Of a stretch of DNA of 64,000 nucleotides, positions 26,650 to 34,794 are shown in pieces. A program made the position numbers and the translations under genes. Source of the DNA: Polyangiaceae bacterium (GTDB taxonomy: Bacteria; Myxococcota_A; Polyangia; Polyangiales; Polyangiaceae); assembly GCA_016712345.1 (NCBI GenBank), contig JADJRH010000001.1, positions 1,240,001-1,304,000 of the forward strand, in the 5' to 3' direction. The notes beneath the pieces are model-generated. The model saw nothing but the letters and a program-made list of their open reading frames with translations. It was not told the origin of the DNA and did not search any database. Each line of letters begins with the position of its first letter. Within the stretch, counting starts at the first letter, position 1.

Positions 26650-29160
26650 TTGTATACGCGGGTATTGCTGCGCGAGAGTCAAAAGGTACGCACCGAACTT
26701 TGTAATCGTTTTTCGCACCTTTTTATTGACGAGTTTCAAGACACAGATCCATTACAAGCCGAAATCTTGTTATTGCTCGCGGCCGAAGATCCCACCGTCT
26801 CGCGAAGGCAGGATGTTCGCCCCAAGGCGGGCAAGCTGTTTGTGGTGGGTGACCCAAAGCAATCGATTTATCGATTTCGCCGCGCAGACGTTGCTTTTTA
26901 TAGCGAAGTAAAAAAACAACTCATTGGCTCGGGCGCCGAAGTTTTATACCTATCCACGAGCTTTCGTTCAGCGCCTACCATTCAGCGCGCTATCAACGCC
27001 GCGTTTGCTCCGCTTATGCGCGGCGACAGCAACAGTCAGGCTCGTTATGTTCCATTGGAGCCTTTTCGCGCCGACACGCAAAATCGCCCGTCGATTGTGG
27101 CGCTTCCAATACCCAAGCCCTACAGCGATTACGGAAAGATTACCCACTTCAAAATCGAAGAAAGCGCCCCTGAAGCGGTGGCCGCGTTTGTTGCCCACTT
27201 GATCGATCCGCGCTCGGGTTTCACCGTTTCAGAGCGCGATCACCCCGATGCGGCGCAGCCTGTTTCGGCGCGCCACGTTTGCCTTCTTTTCAAGCGTTTT
27301 CAATCCGCCGGTGAAGATGTGACCCGGCCTTATGTGCGCGCGCTCGAAGGGCGACGCATTCCCCACGTGCTCGTCGGCGGGCGAAGTTTTCATGATCGCG
27401 AAGAAGTGATAGCGATTCGAAGTGCCCTGTGCGCCGTTGAGTGGCCCGACGATGAACTAAGTGTATTCGCGACGCTTCGAGGGCCATTTTTCGCGGTCGG
27501 TGACGATCTACTGATCGCATATCGCGCGGTCCACAAAGCTCTCCATCCGCTCTATGCGCTCGCGCTCTTAGATCCCAAAAAGAGTGAAGGCCGGCCACCC
27601 CTTCCGGATCACGAGCGCGAAGTTGCCGAGGCCCTCGCCGTGCTCGGAAAGCTTCATTTAGGCCGAAATCGAAGGCCCATCGCCGACACGATTGGACAGC
27701 TTCTCGCTCAGACACGAGCGCACGCGGGCCTCGCCATTTGGCCAACGGGTGAACAGTCGCTCGCCAACGTTTTGCGCGTGATGGACCTCGGGAGACGCTT
27801 TGAAAACCGAGGTGCAACGAGCTTTCGAGCCTTCGTTGAACGAGTTCAAAACGACGCCGAACAGGGTGAAGCGGCCGAAGCTCCGGTTGTTGAAGAAGGC
27901 ACCGACGGCGTGCGCCTCATGACTGTACATCGCGCAAAAGGGCTTGAATTCCCGGTTGTGGTGCTCGCCGATCCAACTGCTCCGCACACCCATTTGCAGC
28001 CCACGCGTCATGTGGACAGCAATGCCTCCACCTGGTTTGAACCGCTCGCAGGCAACATGCCCATTGAGCTTTTGGAGCGTCGAGAAGAAGTGCTCGCGCG
28101 CGATCTCGAAGAAGCACATCGCCTCGCGTACGTGGCTGCCACACGCGCGCGCGACCTGCTGATTGTTCCGGTCGTGGGCGATGCGAGCCCCGGAGACGAT
28201 GGCGTTCGGGGCTGGGTGGATGTACTCCATCCGGTTCTCTATCCGCCGCGGCTCGAACGTCGAAGGCCTTCTCAAGCGCCTGGATGTCCGCCGTTTACGG
28301 GCACGGACACAGTCGTGGATCGCTCGCATTGTGAAGTGGGCCCCGAAGCGAGCGTTGCACCCGGACTGCATCGCCCAGCGGTGGGTGACCACGCTGTTGT
28401 GTGGTGGGATCCCGCGGCCCTTCCCCTGGACACAGAACGCAAAGCCGGTTTGCGCCAACAACGCATCTTGAAGGCCGACGCCGCGGGAGCGAAAAACGAC
28501 GGCGGCGAACTTCGACATGCGGCATGGAGAGCGCGCCGAAAAGAAGCTATTTCAAAGGGCGGCGTTGCGTCCCAAAACGTGCAAACAGCCACCGAGATCG
28601 CGAGCGCGATCGGTGAAGCGGCGTACCAATCGGGCGGACGTGACGCGTCGTCAAAACACAAAGGCCTCGTTGCGATCGAGCGCACCGATGTTTCGCGCGA
28701 GGGTCGCCCACGCGGAAAACGCTTTGGTGTACTCGTCCACGCCGTGCTCGCCGAGGTCGATCTCAAAGCCAAAGAACCCGCCGTCCGCGCAATGGCCACG
28801 GCTCAGGGAAGACTCATCGGCGCCACCGAAGAAGAAGTGAATGCGGCCTGTGTATCCGTCGTGTCCGCGCTCTCTCATCCGCTGATCAAGCGAGCTGCGA
28901 AAGCGTACACAAAGGGTGAATGTCGGCGCGAAACTCCCGTTGTCATGCCGCTCGAAGACAACGCGGTGCTCGACGGAATCATTGACTTGGCCTTTCGAGA
29001 AACGACAAAAGCCGGGCCTCTGTGGACGGTCATCGACTTCAAGACCGACAGCGACGTCGAGGCCCACGCCGCGCAATACGAAGTTCAGGTATCGCTCTAT
29101 GTTGCGGCGGTTGAAAAAGCGACCGGTGAAAAAGCGACCGGCGTTTTGCTCGCTGTGTAG
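26650..29160 (+). CDS. addA: AddA-like helicase-nuclease, C-terminal part
   Basis: These 836 residues continue the helicase of the preceding gene in a shifted frame. Visible are HLFIDEFQDTDPLQAEILLL (Walker B / motif II), VVGDPKQSIYRFRRAD (motif III), LMTVHRAKGLEFPVVVLAD (motif V) and AYVAATRARDLL (motif VI). The C-terminus is a RecB-type nuclease: RFGVLVHAVLAEVD, DGIIDLAF and WTVIDFKTD supply His, Asp and Lys of the active site. Reading through the shift gives a protein of about 1,190 residues, normal for AddA. The listed start is nominal, since translation would have to come from 25581. Both halves are well conserved, which argues against old decay. Confidence 0.82.
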   Translation: MYTRVLLRESQKVRTELCNRFSHLFIDEFQDTDPLQAEILLLLAAEDPTVSRRQDVRPKAGKLFVVGDPKQSIYRFRRADVAFYSEVKKQLIGSGAEVLYLSTSFRSAPTIQRAINAAFAPLMRGDSNSQARYVPLEPFRADTQNRPSIVALPIPKPYSDYGKITHFKIEESAPEAVAAFVAHLIDPRSGFTVSERDHPDAAQPVSARHVCLLFKRFQSAGEDVTRPYVRALEGRRIPHVLVGGRSFHDREEVIAIRSALCAVEWPDDELSVFATLRGPFFAVGDDLLIAYRAVHKALHPLYALALLDPKKSEGRPPLPDHEREVAEALAVLGKLHLGRNRRPIADTIGQLLAQTRAHAGLAIWPTGEQSLANVLRVMDLGRRFENRGATSFRAFVERVQNDAEQGEAAEAPVVEEGTDGVRLMTVHRAKGLEFPVVVLADPTAPHTHLQPTRHVDSNASTWFEPLAGNMPIELLERREEVLARDLEEAHRLAYVAATRARDLLIVPVVGDASPGDDGVRGWVDVLHPVLYPPRLERRRPSQAPGCPPFTGTDTVVDRSHCEVGPEASVAPGLHRPAVGDHAVVWWDPAALPLDTERKAGLRQQRILKADAAGAKNDGGELRHAAWRARRKEAISKGGVASQNVQTATEIASAIGEAAYQSGGRDASSKHKGLVAIERTDVSREGRPRGKRFGVLVHAVLAEVDLKAKEPAVRAMATAQGRLIGATEEEVNAACVSVVSALSHPLIKRAAKAYTKGECRRETPVVMPLEDNAVLDGIIDLAFRETTKAGPLWTVIDFKTDSDVEAHAAQYEVQVSLYVAAVEKATGEKATGVLLAV

Positions 29161-29202
29161 ACCTCCTTTTTCGCCGCACGCAAAGCTGATAACGAAACGC
29201 AC

Positions 29203-29973
29203 ATGTTCGGTAGGCGCACGCGCGCATTTGTCCTGGCGGCCGCCGCGGCACTCTCCGCCGCGTGTGGACAAAACGCATCCGGCTCGGGCCAAAGCCCCGC
29301 GGCTAACGAAAAACCCGCGAAAATGACGTTTGAGGTCGTGCTCCTCGACGACGTGCCCGACCCTTTCAATCCCCTTCCAGACGGCGCCCCCAAGGGCATT
29401 TCAACGTTTCAAGAACTCATTGTGAACGGGCCGGAGTCCATCGACACGCGCACGTTCGTGAGGCTCGTTGTTCAACCCGGTGAAACGCTCGACCAAGCGC
29501 GGGCGCGCGCAAAACCCTGGTTTGACCAAATCAAACTTCCCGCGGGCGATCGCCTTCTTTTTCAAGAAATCACCGAAGAAAATGAAGTGACGAAAAAGCG
29601 TGAAGGCGTTGGTGTACGCACGTTCATCGGCACCTCCACGGTGGTACTCACGCGCGAAGACGTGGGCGACGCAACCCTTGGAGTCACTCCCGATCAAGAA
29701 GAAAAGCCGCAACCCGTGGCCATGATTCAACTCGCCGCCGAGTCGGGAAAACGCTTTCAAAAGTTCACCGCCGAAAATGTACTCAAGCGGCTCGGTGTAC
29801 TCATCGACGGCAAAGTCGTCATGGCGGCGCGCATCCAGGAAGAAATCGCGGGCGGGAAAATATCCATCTCGCTCGATCCTGAAATCCCGTACGAACCGCG
29901 CCGCGCCGAGTTGGAACGCATCGTGAACGGCATTCGTCCCGGCGGGGCACCACCGCCGCTTCCACCCAAATAA
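29203..29973 (+). CDS. Lipoprotein with SecD-P1-like domain
   Basis: The 256-residue product has a lipoprotein signal (ALSAAC) and a segment near residues 190-225 that resembles the head domain of SecD: KFTAENVLKRLGVLIDGKV and GKISIS. It lacks the membrane helices of SecD itself, so it is a free-standing periplasmic relative. It follows the addA-like gene by 42 bases and precedes the acyl-CoA dehydrogenase gene by 10. Role unknown. Confidence 0.7.
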   Translation: MFGRRTRAFVLAAAAALSAACGQNASGSGQSPAANEKPAKMTFEVVLLDDVPDPFNPLPDGAPKGISTFQELIVNGPESIDTRTFVRLVVQPGETLDQARARAKPWFDQIKLPAGDRLLFQEITEENEVTKKREGVGVRTFIGTSTVVLTREDVGDATLGVTPDQEEKPQPVAMIQLAAESGKRFQKFTAENVLKRLGVLIDGKVVMAARIQEEIAGGKISISLDPEIPYEPRRAELERIVNGIRPGGAPPPLPPK

Positions 29974-29983
29974 AAAAGCGCTC

Positions 29984-31063
29984 ATGCCCCACACCCAACC
30001 GCTGTTTGCAGAACTTTTGGAGAGCGCCCGGCACATCGCCAAAAACGCTCTTTTGCCCAACGCAAATGCGGTCGACAAATCGGACCGCGTTCCGATCGCG
30101 CACCTTGCACAGCTCGCTGAGGCCGGCCTTATGGGCCTGGCCGTTCCAACAGAACACGGCGGCCACGGTGCTCCGCTTCCCGTGTTGCGCCGCTACCACG
30201 GCATCTTGGCCGAGGCGTGTGGCACCACCGCGTTCGTTGCCATTCAACACGCTTCGGCGTGCGCACTCATCGCGCGGAGTCCGCACAAATCGCTCCAGCA
30301 TCGCCTTTTGCCGCGCATGGCCAAAGGTGAGATCTTCGGCGCGCCCGCCTTTTCACATCTGCGCAGACCCGGACCACCGAGTGTCACAGTTCGCAGAGAA
30401 AATAGCCATTTTGTGATCGACGGAGTGGCCCCATGGGTCACCGGTTGGGGCGCCATTTCAGTGATCGCATTGGGTGCCACCGACTCAAACGGCGACCATG
30501 TGTACATCGCTGTCCCCATTGATGAAGTGGCGGGAATCAAAGCGTGGCCGCCCATGCACCTCGTCGCGATGAACGCCTCGTCCACTGTGTCGATCACCTT
30601 CTCAGGCGCACGTGTACACAATGACCATTTGCTGTTTGTTCAAACCTCCGATGAGGCACGCGCGTCCGACGCAAAGAGTACACTCAACCAAGCTCCATGT
30701 TCTCTGGGAGCTGCACGCGCAGCCGCAAAAATCCTCGATCATTTGGCTGAAAATGACGCAGCGATCACCGCTGCGGCGCGCGCCTTTCATTCTGAAATCG
30801 ACGTGGCGTGGGCCGATGTTGAAACCTGGGCCGAACGGCTCGACGATCCCGCATTTGTTGAAAGTGCCCTCGCTGTCAGAGCGCATTGCATTGAACTGGG
30901 CGTCCGGGCAGCACTCGCCGCCGTCGTGGCATCGGGTGGCAGCTCGCTCAAAACAGATCGCGATCCGCAGCGCATTTATCGTGAAGCGGCGCTCTATTCA
31001 GTTGCACCTCAAACGCCCGCGCTAAAACGGGCAACGCTCGCTCGCCTCAGCCACCGAAGATAA
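29984..31063 (+). CDS. Acyl-CoA dehydrogenase family protein
   Basis: The 359-residue product has the three-part acyl-CoA dehydrogenase layout. The helical N-terminus contains AEAGLMGLAVPTEHGGHG, the middle beta domain includes PSVTVRREN and GVAPWVTGWG, and the C-terminal helical domain contains DPQRIYREAALYSVAPQ. These flavoproteins oxidise acyl-CoA thioesters at C2-C3, but several relatives act as flavin-dependent hydroxylases or sulfur-linked enzymes. The protein is about 20 residues shorter than the usual 380. The catalytic Glu cannot be assigned with confidence. It converges on the DUF4920 gene. Confidence 0.78.
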   Translation: MPHTQPLFAELLESARHIAKNALLPNANAVDKSDRVPIAHLAQLAEAGLMGLAVPTEHGGHGAPLPVLRRYHGILAEACGTTAFVAIQHASACALIARSPHKSLQHRLLPRMAKGEIFGAPAFSHLRRPGPPSVTVRRENSHFVIDGVAPWVTGWGAISVIALGATDSNGDHVYIAVPIDEVAGIKAWPPMHLVAMNASSTVSITFSGARVHNDHLLFVQTSDEARASDAKSTLNQAPCSLGAARAAAKILDHLAENDAAITAAARAFHSEIDVAWADVETWAERLDDPAFVESALAVRAHCIELGVRAALAAVVASGGSSLKTDRDPQRIYREAALYSVAPQTPALKRATLARLSHRR

Positions 31064-31083
31064 ATGTGCTTGTGTACACAGGC

Positions 31084-31617
31084 CTAATCAACGAACTCAA
31101 TACCGGTGGCTTCGATCTCGATCTGCGTCACTTCTTGATTGCCGCACGAATCGTTTTGGCACGCGGGCCCGCTCGGCGCGGCGAGCACTTTTCCTTGCAC
31201 CACAGCGCGATGCCCCGACGCCGTTTTGGGCACAAAGAAGCTGTGCCCAGCCATTTTGATGTGCGCTTTGCCCGACGTATCGGCGATTTGCATCCAGCAA
31301 CCCATCGACTGACAAACAGCCGAAACCAAACCTTCTGTGCGCACCGTCTTGTTTGAAAACCCCGACGGATCTTTCACGATCGAAGGAAGGGGCACCGTGC
31401 TCGACTCTGTGATCGGTTGCCCAAACTTGGTTTTTTCAAGCGGCTGAACACCGGCGGCTGTTGCTTGTTTCACCCCACCACCGGCGCGCATTGGAGCACC
31501 GGGAGGCGGCGAGGGCGCTTCAGCCGTGGCCTGCGCCGAACGTTGAGGCTCCGCTGAATAACATCCAACGGCGGATAATGCCGAAAGCACAAAGACACTA
31601 AACAGGACTGCTCGCAT
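31084..31617 (-). CDS. DUF4920-domain lipoprotein
   Basis: The 177-residue product has a lipoprotein signal (LSAVGC) and a DUF4920-like beta domain. Its VSAVCQSMGCWMQIAD segment has two Cys four apart, followed by HIKMAGHSFFVPK and VVQGKV; another Cys pair lies in ACQNDSC near the C-terminus. The Cys/His/Met-rich core may bind a metal or heme, which is an inference. It diverges from the outer-membrane-protein gene 37 bases away. Confidence 0.75.
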   Translation of the reverse strand: MRAVLFSVFVLSALSAVGCYSAEPQRSAQATAEAPSPPPGAPMRAGGGVKQATAAGVQPLEKTKFGQPITESSTVPLPSIVKDPSGFSNKTVRTEGLVSAVCQSMGCWMQIADTSGKAHIKMAGHSFFVPKTASGHRAVVQGKVLAAPSGPACQNDSCGNQEVTQIEIEATGIEFVD

Positions 31618-31654
31618 CGCGCGCGATTTTGCCCTAATCGATGTCGATACGCCA

Positions 31655-32500
31655 ATGCCGTCGCGACACTTTCAAGCCTTCCGCGCTTCGGTTGCGTCGA
31701 TCTCGTGCGCAACGATCGCGATTGTGGGGGTCACCGAGACCATTTGTCGCCACGCTTTAGCCGACGAACCACCTGCCGCCACACCAACAGCCGCTCCAAC
31801 ATCCAGTTCAGATCCCGCTGCAAACAAGCCTCCGCGGCCCCCTCCCCTTCCTGAAACACCCTCCAAAACAGAACCGTGGGAACACCTTCTCGATGTCGGC
31901 GGCGACTTCGCGGTCGTCGCGCGCTCCGCATCCACAACCTCCGATGGGCGGCCTTCGCGCGTTCGTTATCAAGCCGCCACTGGATTTGGGCTCCGCGTAC
32001 GCTGGCCGATATTCAAATATCTCCACGTTGAAGGCTATTACCTAGATGTACACATGCCTCTCGGCATTCCCCAAGGATCGCTTGGAATCAATGCAACCAT
32101 TGATTCTCCACCGGTCGAGACATTCACTATCGGCGCACGCGTTTCGCCGCGCATGACGTGGAAAAGTCTCACCGGGTGGCTCACCGCGGGAGCCGGTTGG
32201 GGTCGATTTGAATTTCAACGAATGACCGCCACAGGTTCAAGCGGCGCCTCTTTTGCTCTCCGTGAAAGGGGCGGCTCCTTCATTGAAGTTCCAATGGGAT
32301 TGGGCATTTCGTGGGAAGTCTGGCCCAAATGGATATCGATTGACCTTCAATTCACAGCCGCATTGGTATTCGGCGAACGCGGTGAAGCGTTTGAAGATGC
32401 TCAAACCGTCGACGCTGAAGGCCATATCCATAACGTAATGGCAATGCCCGCCGTTGATGGGTCGATTGTGCAAACATTTGGCCTTTCACTCTTGCTCTAA
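31655..32500 (+). CDS. Outer-membrane beta-barrel-like protein
   Basis: The 281-residue product has an N-terminal signal region, a Pro/Ala/Thr linker (about residues 38-70) and then alternating amphipathic strands typical of a small outer-membrane barrel: GFGLRVRWPIFKYLHVEGYY, FTIGARVSPRMTWKS and GLGISWEVWPKWISIDLQF. It ends in the hydrophobic segment FGLSLLL. It is related in style to the OmpA-like barrels common in myxobacteria; no substrate can be proposed. Confidence 0.7.
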   Translation: MPSRHFQAFRASVASISCATIAIVGVTETICRHALADEPPAATPTAAPTSSSDPAANKPPRPPPLPETPSKTEPWEHLLDVGGDFAVVARSASTTSDGRPSRVRYQAATGFGLRVRWPIFKYLHVEGYYLDVHMPLGIPQGSLGINATIDSPPVETFTIGARVSPRMTWKSLTGWLTAGAGWGRFEFQRMTATGSSGASFALRERGGSFIEVPMGLGISWEVWPKWISIDLQFTAALVFGERGEAFEDAQTVDAEGHIHNVMAMPAVDGSIVQTFGLSLLL

Positions 32501-32504
32501 CGTT

Positions 32505-33176
32505 ATGAACATCGCCCACCGAAAGCGTGAAGAAGCGGTAGGGCAGACTCATTGTCCCCGTTCACGTTTCTTTGGGGGTGGGGCGCGGCTACTTCGTACG
32601 CCGCGCCGCGCGGCTACTTCGTACGCCGCGCTAACAGGGGGTTTAATAGCGGTTTGTGCCGCATGTACACCGGAACCACCGTTATCGCCCGGTCCGCGCC
32701 CCAACGTTTCGGCTCTATTCGCCGCGCCGCCGCCCACCGTTGAACCTCCGATTCCCGAGGCCAACGCCGCCGCCGAAACAACTGTCGCAGAGCCGTTTCA
32801 GCCCGAACCGTTTGAATGTGTATCGGACGACGATTGCCGGTACGACCCGTCGCACGTTCGGTGCGGAACCAATCGCGCGTTTAATAAACAACCACCCGTA
32901 ATTGACCAGGGGATCATTTGTTATTGCGAGCAAACCCCCAATACAAAGGCCCAATGCGCAATCCTTCGGGTCGATCCGGCACCATGTGAAGGTGAAGCGA
33001 GTTGCGCTGTTCGAATGGATCCGCGCCCCCACCCCATCCGAGCAGATGCCGCTCACGCTTATCAAAAGCCCGGCGTTTGTATTGCCCCCAAAAAAGGTGA
33101 AACACGCCGCATTGATCGGTACACAACCTGCGAGCGAACCAACATTTGCACAATGCACGTGCGGGAGTGCCGATGA
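32505..33176 (+). CDS. Cys-rich lipoprotein, first gene of the nurA-herA unit
   Basis: The product of about 223 residues has a lipobox (VCAAC) after an unusually long N-terminus, then a Pro-rich linker and a Cys-rich domain (about 12 Cys, for example ECVSDDDCRY, IICYCEQT, CEGEASCAV). The start is uncertain, since the sequence before the lipobox contains an in-frame 25-bp duplication and the true start could lie elsewhere. The stop overlaps the deoxynucleoside-kinase start (ATGA). Function unknown; its coupling to nucleotide and repair genes may be accidental. Confidence 0.6.
   Translation: MNIAHRKREEAVGQTHCPRSRFFGGGARLLRTPRRAATSYAALTGGLIAVCAACTPEPPLSPGPRPNVSALFAAPPPTVEPPIPEANAAAETTVAEPFQPEPFECVSDDDCRYDPSHVRCGTNRAFNKQPPVIDQGIICYCEQTPNTKAQCAILRVDPAPCEGEASCAVRMDPRPHPIRADAAHAYQKPGVCIAPKKGETRRIDRYTTCERTNICTMHVRECR
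32583..32631. repeat. 24-bp direct repeat, two copies
   Basis: Two identical 24-bp copies (32583-32606 and 32608-32631) are separated by one base. Each starts GCGCGGC and ends GCCGCGC, so each is also an inverted repeat around CTACTTCGTAC. They lie in the signal-peptide-coding region of the Cys-rich lipoprotein gene. Confidence 0.85.
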
Positions 33177-33826
33177 ACACCAAGATCATTGCGGTGGCGG
33201 GAAACATCGGCGCGGGCAAGTCGAGCCTTGTGGATTGGTTATCAAAACAATTCAAAATGGTGCCGTTTTTTGAACCGCACGACGAAAACCCCTATCTTTC
33301 CGACTTTTATGGCGACATGTTCCGCTGGGCGTTTTCGTCCCAGCTTTTTTTCTTAATCAAGCGCTTTCAGATCCATCAAAAAATCGCCCAATTCCCCGGC
33401 ACAGGGCGACCGCTCGTTCAAGACAGAACGTTATACGAAGACGCTGAGATTTTTGCAAAACACCTGCATCGCGCCGGGTATATTGATGATCGCGATTACG
33501 GCACGTATCAAGATCTTTATCTCACGCTTCGCAATGAACTTCGGCCCCCGGACTTAATGATTTACCTCCGCTGTCCGCTGCGTACACTTACAAAACGCAT
33601 CACGCGCCGCGGCCGAGACTTTGAAAAAGCCATTCCGCGCGCATATCTCAAAAGCCTTGAAGTGTTGTACGAAGAGTGGTTTGAAAACTACAAACTGTCA
33701 CCCACCCTTGTTATTGAAACCGATCGCGTTGATTACATAGAACACTTGTTTGACCGACTGCACGTTGTGCGTGCGATTGAGGAGCACGTGGGCCGTAAAA
33801 TCACCTCCGACAGAGGTGAACCATGA
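33173..33826 (+). CDS. Deoxynucleoside kinase
   Basis: The 217-residue product is a deoxyadenosine/deoxyguanosine-type kinase. It has the P-loop AGNIGAGKSSL, the substrate-binding EPHDENPYL, the QDRTLYEDAEIF segment with the DR-E signature, and the lid TKRITRRGRDFEKAIP. It phosphorylates deoxynucleosides for dNTP supply. It overlaps the lipoprotein gene upstream and the NurA-like gene downstream by 4 bases each, so its output is tied to a DNA-end-resection module. The ATG at 33173 is chosen for the coupling and the P-loop position. Confidence 0.88.
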   Translation: MNTKIIAVAGNIGAGKSSLVDWLSKQFKMVPFFEPHDENPYLSDFYGDMFRWAFSSQLFFLIKRFQIHQKIAQFPGTGRPLVQDRTLYEDAEIFAKHLHRAGYIDDRDYGTYQDLYLTLRNELRPPDLMIYLRCPLRTLTKRITRRGRDFEKAIPRAYLKSLEVLYEEWFENYKLSPTLVIETDRVDYIEHLFDRLHVVRAIEEHVGRKITSDRGEP

Positions 33827-34794
33827 CCATCTTCTTTGAAGATTGGAACGTTTCGTACGGGTCGCCCTATCTCATTGAACCCGATGAAGTGTCGGAAGAA
33901 CCCGCCGAGTTGATTGAAGACAAACAACGCTTTCGCTTTCATCCCGGTAAACAGGAGGGTGAAGAACTGCCACCGCTCGCATTTGTCGACGGCGTTCGCC
34001 GGGGTGAAGCATCGCTCTACAGGCATGATCCGTTATCGGGTGAAATTGTGCACGGCGTGGCGGGAGCGCATGCGCGCGGCGCCGTGGTTCGCAATGGAAA
34101 CGGGCCACTCTTATTTAAAGACACCCGCGTTTCACGACTATGCATTTGGGGCGCCGGCCAAAAGCCAACCCTTTCTCCCACCGAACACGGCTTTCAATGG
34201 GAGAGCGACAGCATTATTGAAACATCGCCCAAAGATCTATTGGCCCGCCTGCATCAACGAATGCGTTCGTCCGAAGCAGAATTGGCCGAGGCTATGGGCA
34301 AAGCCGGCTATCTGACAGTGATTGACGGCCCCCTTCCCTACGGGCGAGTGATTGATGTTCCCATTTTGGGGTATATCAAAACCCACCATAAAGCGATCTT
34401 GAAGGCTGAATATCATCGCAAAGTGCCAAGCCTTGCCCCCGGTGAACGAACAAGCCTTTTTGCGCGCAAACACTGCTTTTCAGCCTACCTACGCCTCGCG
34501 CCGAGGGGCCCATTTTCAGGCCCGTGGGCCGGCATTGTGCGCATTGAAATACCTGTCGGCGCCGGACTTGACCTTGCCATTCGAGAAGCCAATCGCGCGG
34601 CTTTTTTTCTACCCAAGTTTGCCGGCGTGGCGCACAAAGATCCCCGCGCCCCCCAAAATCTTCAACCCATCGGCGCGCTTGAAAATCACCTGCGGCACCT
34701 GCTCGGTGACCCGCGTTTGGCGGCGCGCGCCGTGCGAGAATCGGTGGCCCACGACAGTTCACACTCCCCTGCACAACGAGGTTTGTTTCGATGA
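33823..34794 (+). CDS. nurA: NurA-type nuclease
   Basis: The 323-residue product matches the bacterial NurA-domain family. Near residue 50 it has LAFVDGVRRGEASLY (the family usually shows a DGS-like metal site; here DGV). Then come LLARLHQRMRSSEAELA, LTVIDGPLPYGR (second acidic site), LGYIKTHHK, GERTSLFA, AYLRLAP, and the strongly conserved HKDPRAPQNLQPIGALE followed by LRHLLGD. NurA works with HerA as a DNA-end-resecting nuclease. The gene overlaps the kinase and the HerA gene by 4 bases each, which strongly supports a functional pair. Confidence 0.72.
   Translation: MTIFFEDWNVSYGSPYLIEPDEVSEEPAELIEDKQRFRFHPGKQEGEELPPLAFVDGVRRGEASLYRHDPLSGEIVHGVAGAHARGAVVRNGNGPLLFKDTRVSRLCIWGAGQKPTLSPTEHGFQWESDSIIETSPKDLLARLHQRMRSSEAELAEAMGKAGYLTVIDGPLPYGRVIDVPILGYIKTHHKAILKAEYHRKVPSLAPGERTSLFARKHCFSAYLRLAPRGPFSGPWAGIVRIEIPVGAGLDLAIREANRAAFFLPKFAGVAHKDPRAPQNLQPIGALENHLRHLLGDPRLAARAVRESVAHDSSHSPAQRGLFR

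Noticed and set aside
27658..28518. 286-residue minus-strand frame inside the addA-like gene
   Set aside because: Helicase motifs V and VI are on the plus strand at the same place.
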